NCBI GenBank assembly: GCA_017508285.1
Contig: JAFVZG010000056.1
Coordinates: forward strand, 1 to 41,109
Origin: Lentisphaeria bacterium
Lineage (GTDB): Bacteria; Verrucomicrobiota; Lentisphaeria; Victivallales; Victivallaceae
DNA: 41,109 bases
Reading direction: 5' to 3'
Shown here: positions 40,001 through 41,109 of the stretch, piece after piece
Layout of the letters: each line of letters starts with the position of its first letter
Position numbering within the stretch: the stretch's first letter is position 1
Made by a program: the position numbers and the translations under genes
The notes under the pieces: generated by a model
What the model was told of the DNA's origin: nothing
Database searches by the model: none
The model's input: the letters and a program-made list of their open reading frames with translations, nothing else

Positions 40001-40036
40001 CAGTCCGCTGCGCCTGGGGGAAAGCGCAACGGACTG
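40001..40036 (+). terminator. Strong hairpin after the last GT2 gene (probable transcript end)
   Basis: CAGTCCG pairs with CGGACTG and, inside one mismatch, TGCGC pairs with GCGCA, giving a 12-bp stem with a G-rich loop. It lies 22 bp past the stop. No T-tract follows, so it may act with Rho or as an mRNA end-stabilising structure. Confidence 0.55.
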
Positions 40037-40201
40037 TGACTCTTCATAATCATTCCTCAATGATTACAATTATAATATAATGCAAAACAATTATTTTTCA
40101 AGATAAAAATAAAAAATAATGCTAATTTTATTTATTTTTATTTTTCAACCGCCGGTGCGCCGATGAAGCCTCCCCGAAAACCGGAATTCCCCACTGGCAG
40201 G

Positions 40202-40226
40202 ATGCGCCGTGTCAAATTTGGCGCAT
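40202..40226. repeat. 7-bp perfect inverted repeat between convergent genes
   Basis: ATGCGCC and GGCGCAT around an 11-nt loop, flanked by direct GGCAGGA/GGGCAGGA copies. It lies in the AT-rich gap between the GT2 gene and the convergent lipoprotein gene. It could stop minus-strand transcripts; no T-tract follows. Confidence 0.45.
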
Positions 40227-40258
40227 TGGGCAGGATTTACATTTTATTTAGATGTCCA

Positions 40259-40666
40259 TTATTTCTTTTTCCATTTGGTTTTGAGTTCTTCAATGCGCTT
40301 TTCAATAAAGGAAGCCATCTGCAAATTATGATCGCAAGGAGCCATAGAACCACCCTCAAATTCGCTGGGCTTTTGCGCTTCTGCATCAGCACGCTTTTCC
40401 CACGCCTTGCAATCAGCCAAAAATTCTTTTTCGATTTTCTCGTAGCCTGTCTGGTTCCAGATACGGTATTCCAGCAAATATTTTTCCATATTCGCCAGTT
40501 GCAGCATATACTGACTCAAAATATTCATTTCACTCTGGGTCATGGCATCATTCCACAGATAATCTTCCAGACGGTTCCGGGTCGATCTCAATTCATCTTC
40601 CGGCAAGCGGGATACACAGCCGGTTACGGTCAGCAAAATCAAAACACTGAATATGATCTGTTTCAT
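40259..40666 (-). CDS. LprI-like lipoprotein
   Basis: 135 residues. The signal peptide MKQIIFSVLILLTVTGC has a lipobox with Cys17. The helical mature part ends with FLADCKAWEKRADAEAQK, FEGGSMAPCDHNLQMASFIE and RIEELKTKW. This fits the LprI/DUF1311 pattern (Trp, a Cys pair, GGSMAP and a late R-x-x-E-L), a family with members that inhibit host-type lysozyme. It is anchored at the cell envelope. The start overlaps the stop of the PP2C-like gene (ATGA), so the two are co-translated; what links a phosphatase to this lipoprotein is unknown. Confidence 0.7.
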   Translation of the reverse strand: MKQIIFSVLILLTVTGCVSRLPEDELRSTRNRLEDYLWNDAMTQSEMNILSQYMLQLANMEKYLLEYRIWNQTGYEKIEKEFLADCKAWEKRADAEAQKPSEFEGGSMAPCDHNLQMASFIEKRIEELKTKWKKK

Positions 40667-41109
40667 CTTTTTTCTCCTGTTGTTAAAATTGTTAAACTGC
40701 GGTCATCATTGCCCCGGGGATCGCGGCTCCAGCGGGAACCGGTGAGATAATCAAGGATATCCTGACGGCGCAACAAGTCACTTTGCAAATCATCAAACAT
40801 CTTATTGAAAATCGGTCCCGGTATCATACTTGGCAGTTGGAACATCAAATATTCCGGACCGTCACTTGTAATGGCGATTCCGTCAATATCGCAACTGGCA
40901 ATCAAGCGGTGGTGATATGTGTTTTTGACCTCATCGCCGTACCGCAGAAAGGTTGTCTGATTGTCAAATTCTCCTTTGTCGGGTTCAAAAACACAGTAAC
41001 ACTCTCCATTTTCCCAAACGGTGATTGCACCATCCCCCACCTGAAAAAATCCGCACCGTTCTTTGCCCCACACCGCAAAAGCTATAGTGAAGTCAAACTC
41101 TTTTTCCGG
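40663..41109 (-). CDS. PP2C-like Ser/Thr phosphatase, C-terminal part (cut by window edge)
   Basis: The frame is open to the window edge, so the gene starts outside; the last ~148 residues are here. AFAVWGKERCGFFQVGDGAI, then FEPDKGEFDNQTTFLRYGDE, matches the PP2C_2 pattern in which GDG and the late Asp bind metal, and CDIDGIAITSDGPEYLMFQL is the G-x-x-x-x-S-D-G segment. Such enzymes dephosphorylate Ser/Thr on proteins in the cytoplasm. The C-terminal piece (RRQDILDYLTGSRWSRDPRG) is also typical, with the final NDD supplying a metal ligand. It overlaps the lipoprotein gene downstream by 4 bp. Confidence 0.82.
   Translation of the reverse strand, partial: PEKEFDFTIAFAVWGKERCGFFQVGDGAITVWENGECYCVFEPDKGEFDNQTTFLRYGDEVKNTYHHRLIASCDIDGIAITSDGPEYLMFQLPSMIPGPIFNKMFDDLQSDLLRRQDILDYLTGSRWSRDPRGNDDRSLTILTTGEKR

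Noticed and set aside
40163-40750. A 195-codon plus-strand frame near the right end
   Set aside because: It is antisense to the lipoprotein and phosphatase genes, which have a lipobox and PP2C motifs.

Overview
The window looks like a chromosomal piece of a Lentisphaerota-type (PVC superphylum) anaerobe or fermenter. I infer this from the H-X9-DG pseudopilin, the many FTLIE-type pseudopilins without the usual glycine before the cleavage site, the PFOR/Pta/AckA acetate route and the overall base composition. No rRNA or taxonomic marker beyond protein style is present, so the phylum call is an inference.

Layout. (1) 1-5135: start of pyruvate:ferredoxin oxidoreductase (cut by the window edge), two divergent stand-alone pseudopilin genes, a two-tRNA operon (CAT and Leu-CAA), and an ackA-pta operon on the minus strand. 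PFOR, Pta and AckA together would turn pyruvate into acetate plus ATP. (2) 5287-9248: head of a division and cell wall cluster, mraZ-rsmH-ftsL-ftsI, behind a near-consensus promoter whose -10 and leader carry four ATAGG boxes at exact 10-bp spacing, a likely MraZ operator. (3) 9288-10216: a single esterase gene. (4) 10281-22411: a complete-looking type II secretion operon in the order (secreted protein)-L-M-C-D-E-F-G-H-I-J-K-(small secreted protein). Most joints are 4-bp stop/start overlaps. Putting L-M-C before D mirrors pilMNOPQ of type IV pili. The prepilin peptidase is not in the window. (5) 22419-25919, minus strand: an HlyD-type adaptor, an MsbA-type ABC exporter and a small secreted protein made of six 20-residue repeats. 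(6) 26059-28756: homoserine dehydrogenase and an aspartate kinase of the ectoine-cluster subtype, ending in a terminator shared with a convergent trehalase/GH63-like glycosidase. (7) 30405-39978: a surface polysaccharide locus with a GT-C membrane glycosyltransferase, four GT2 enzymes, a GT32-like enzyme, a Wzx-type flippase and a four-helix-bundle protein. Parts of it are markedly AT-rich. A 605-bp gene-free stretch with a GC-rich structured block, then a helix-turn-helix regulator and an orphan gene, interrupt it. (8) 40259-41109, minus strand: a LprI-like lipoprotein and the end of a PP2C-type phosphatase.

Promoters throughout look sigma70-like with TTGACA/TTGAAA-type -35 boxes, mostly 16-17 bp spacers and a strikingly uniform TATATT -10. 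No insertion sequence, CRISPR array or rRNA gene was found. The parts most worth a second look are the 37.4-38.97 kb accessory insert, the T2SS operon order with its two unknown flanking genes, the MraZ operator, the glycine-less pseudopilins and the mosaic glycosyltransferase at 33.7-34.7 kb.
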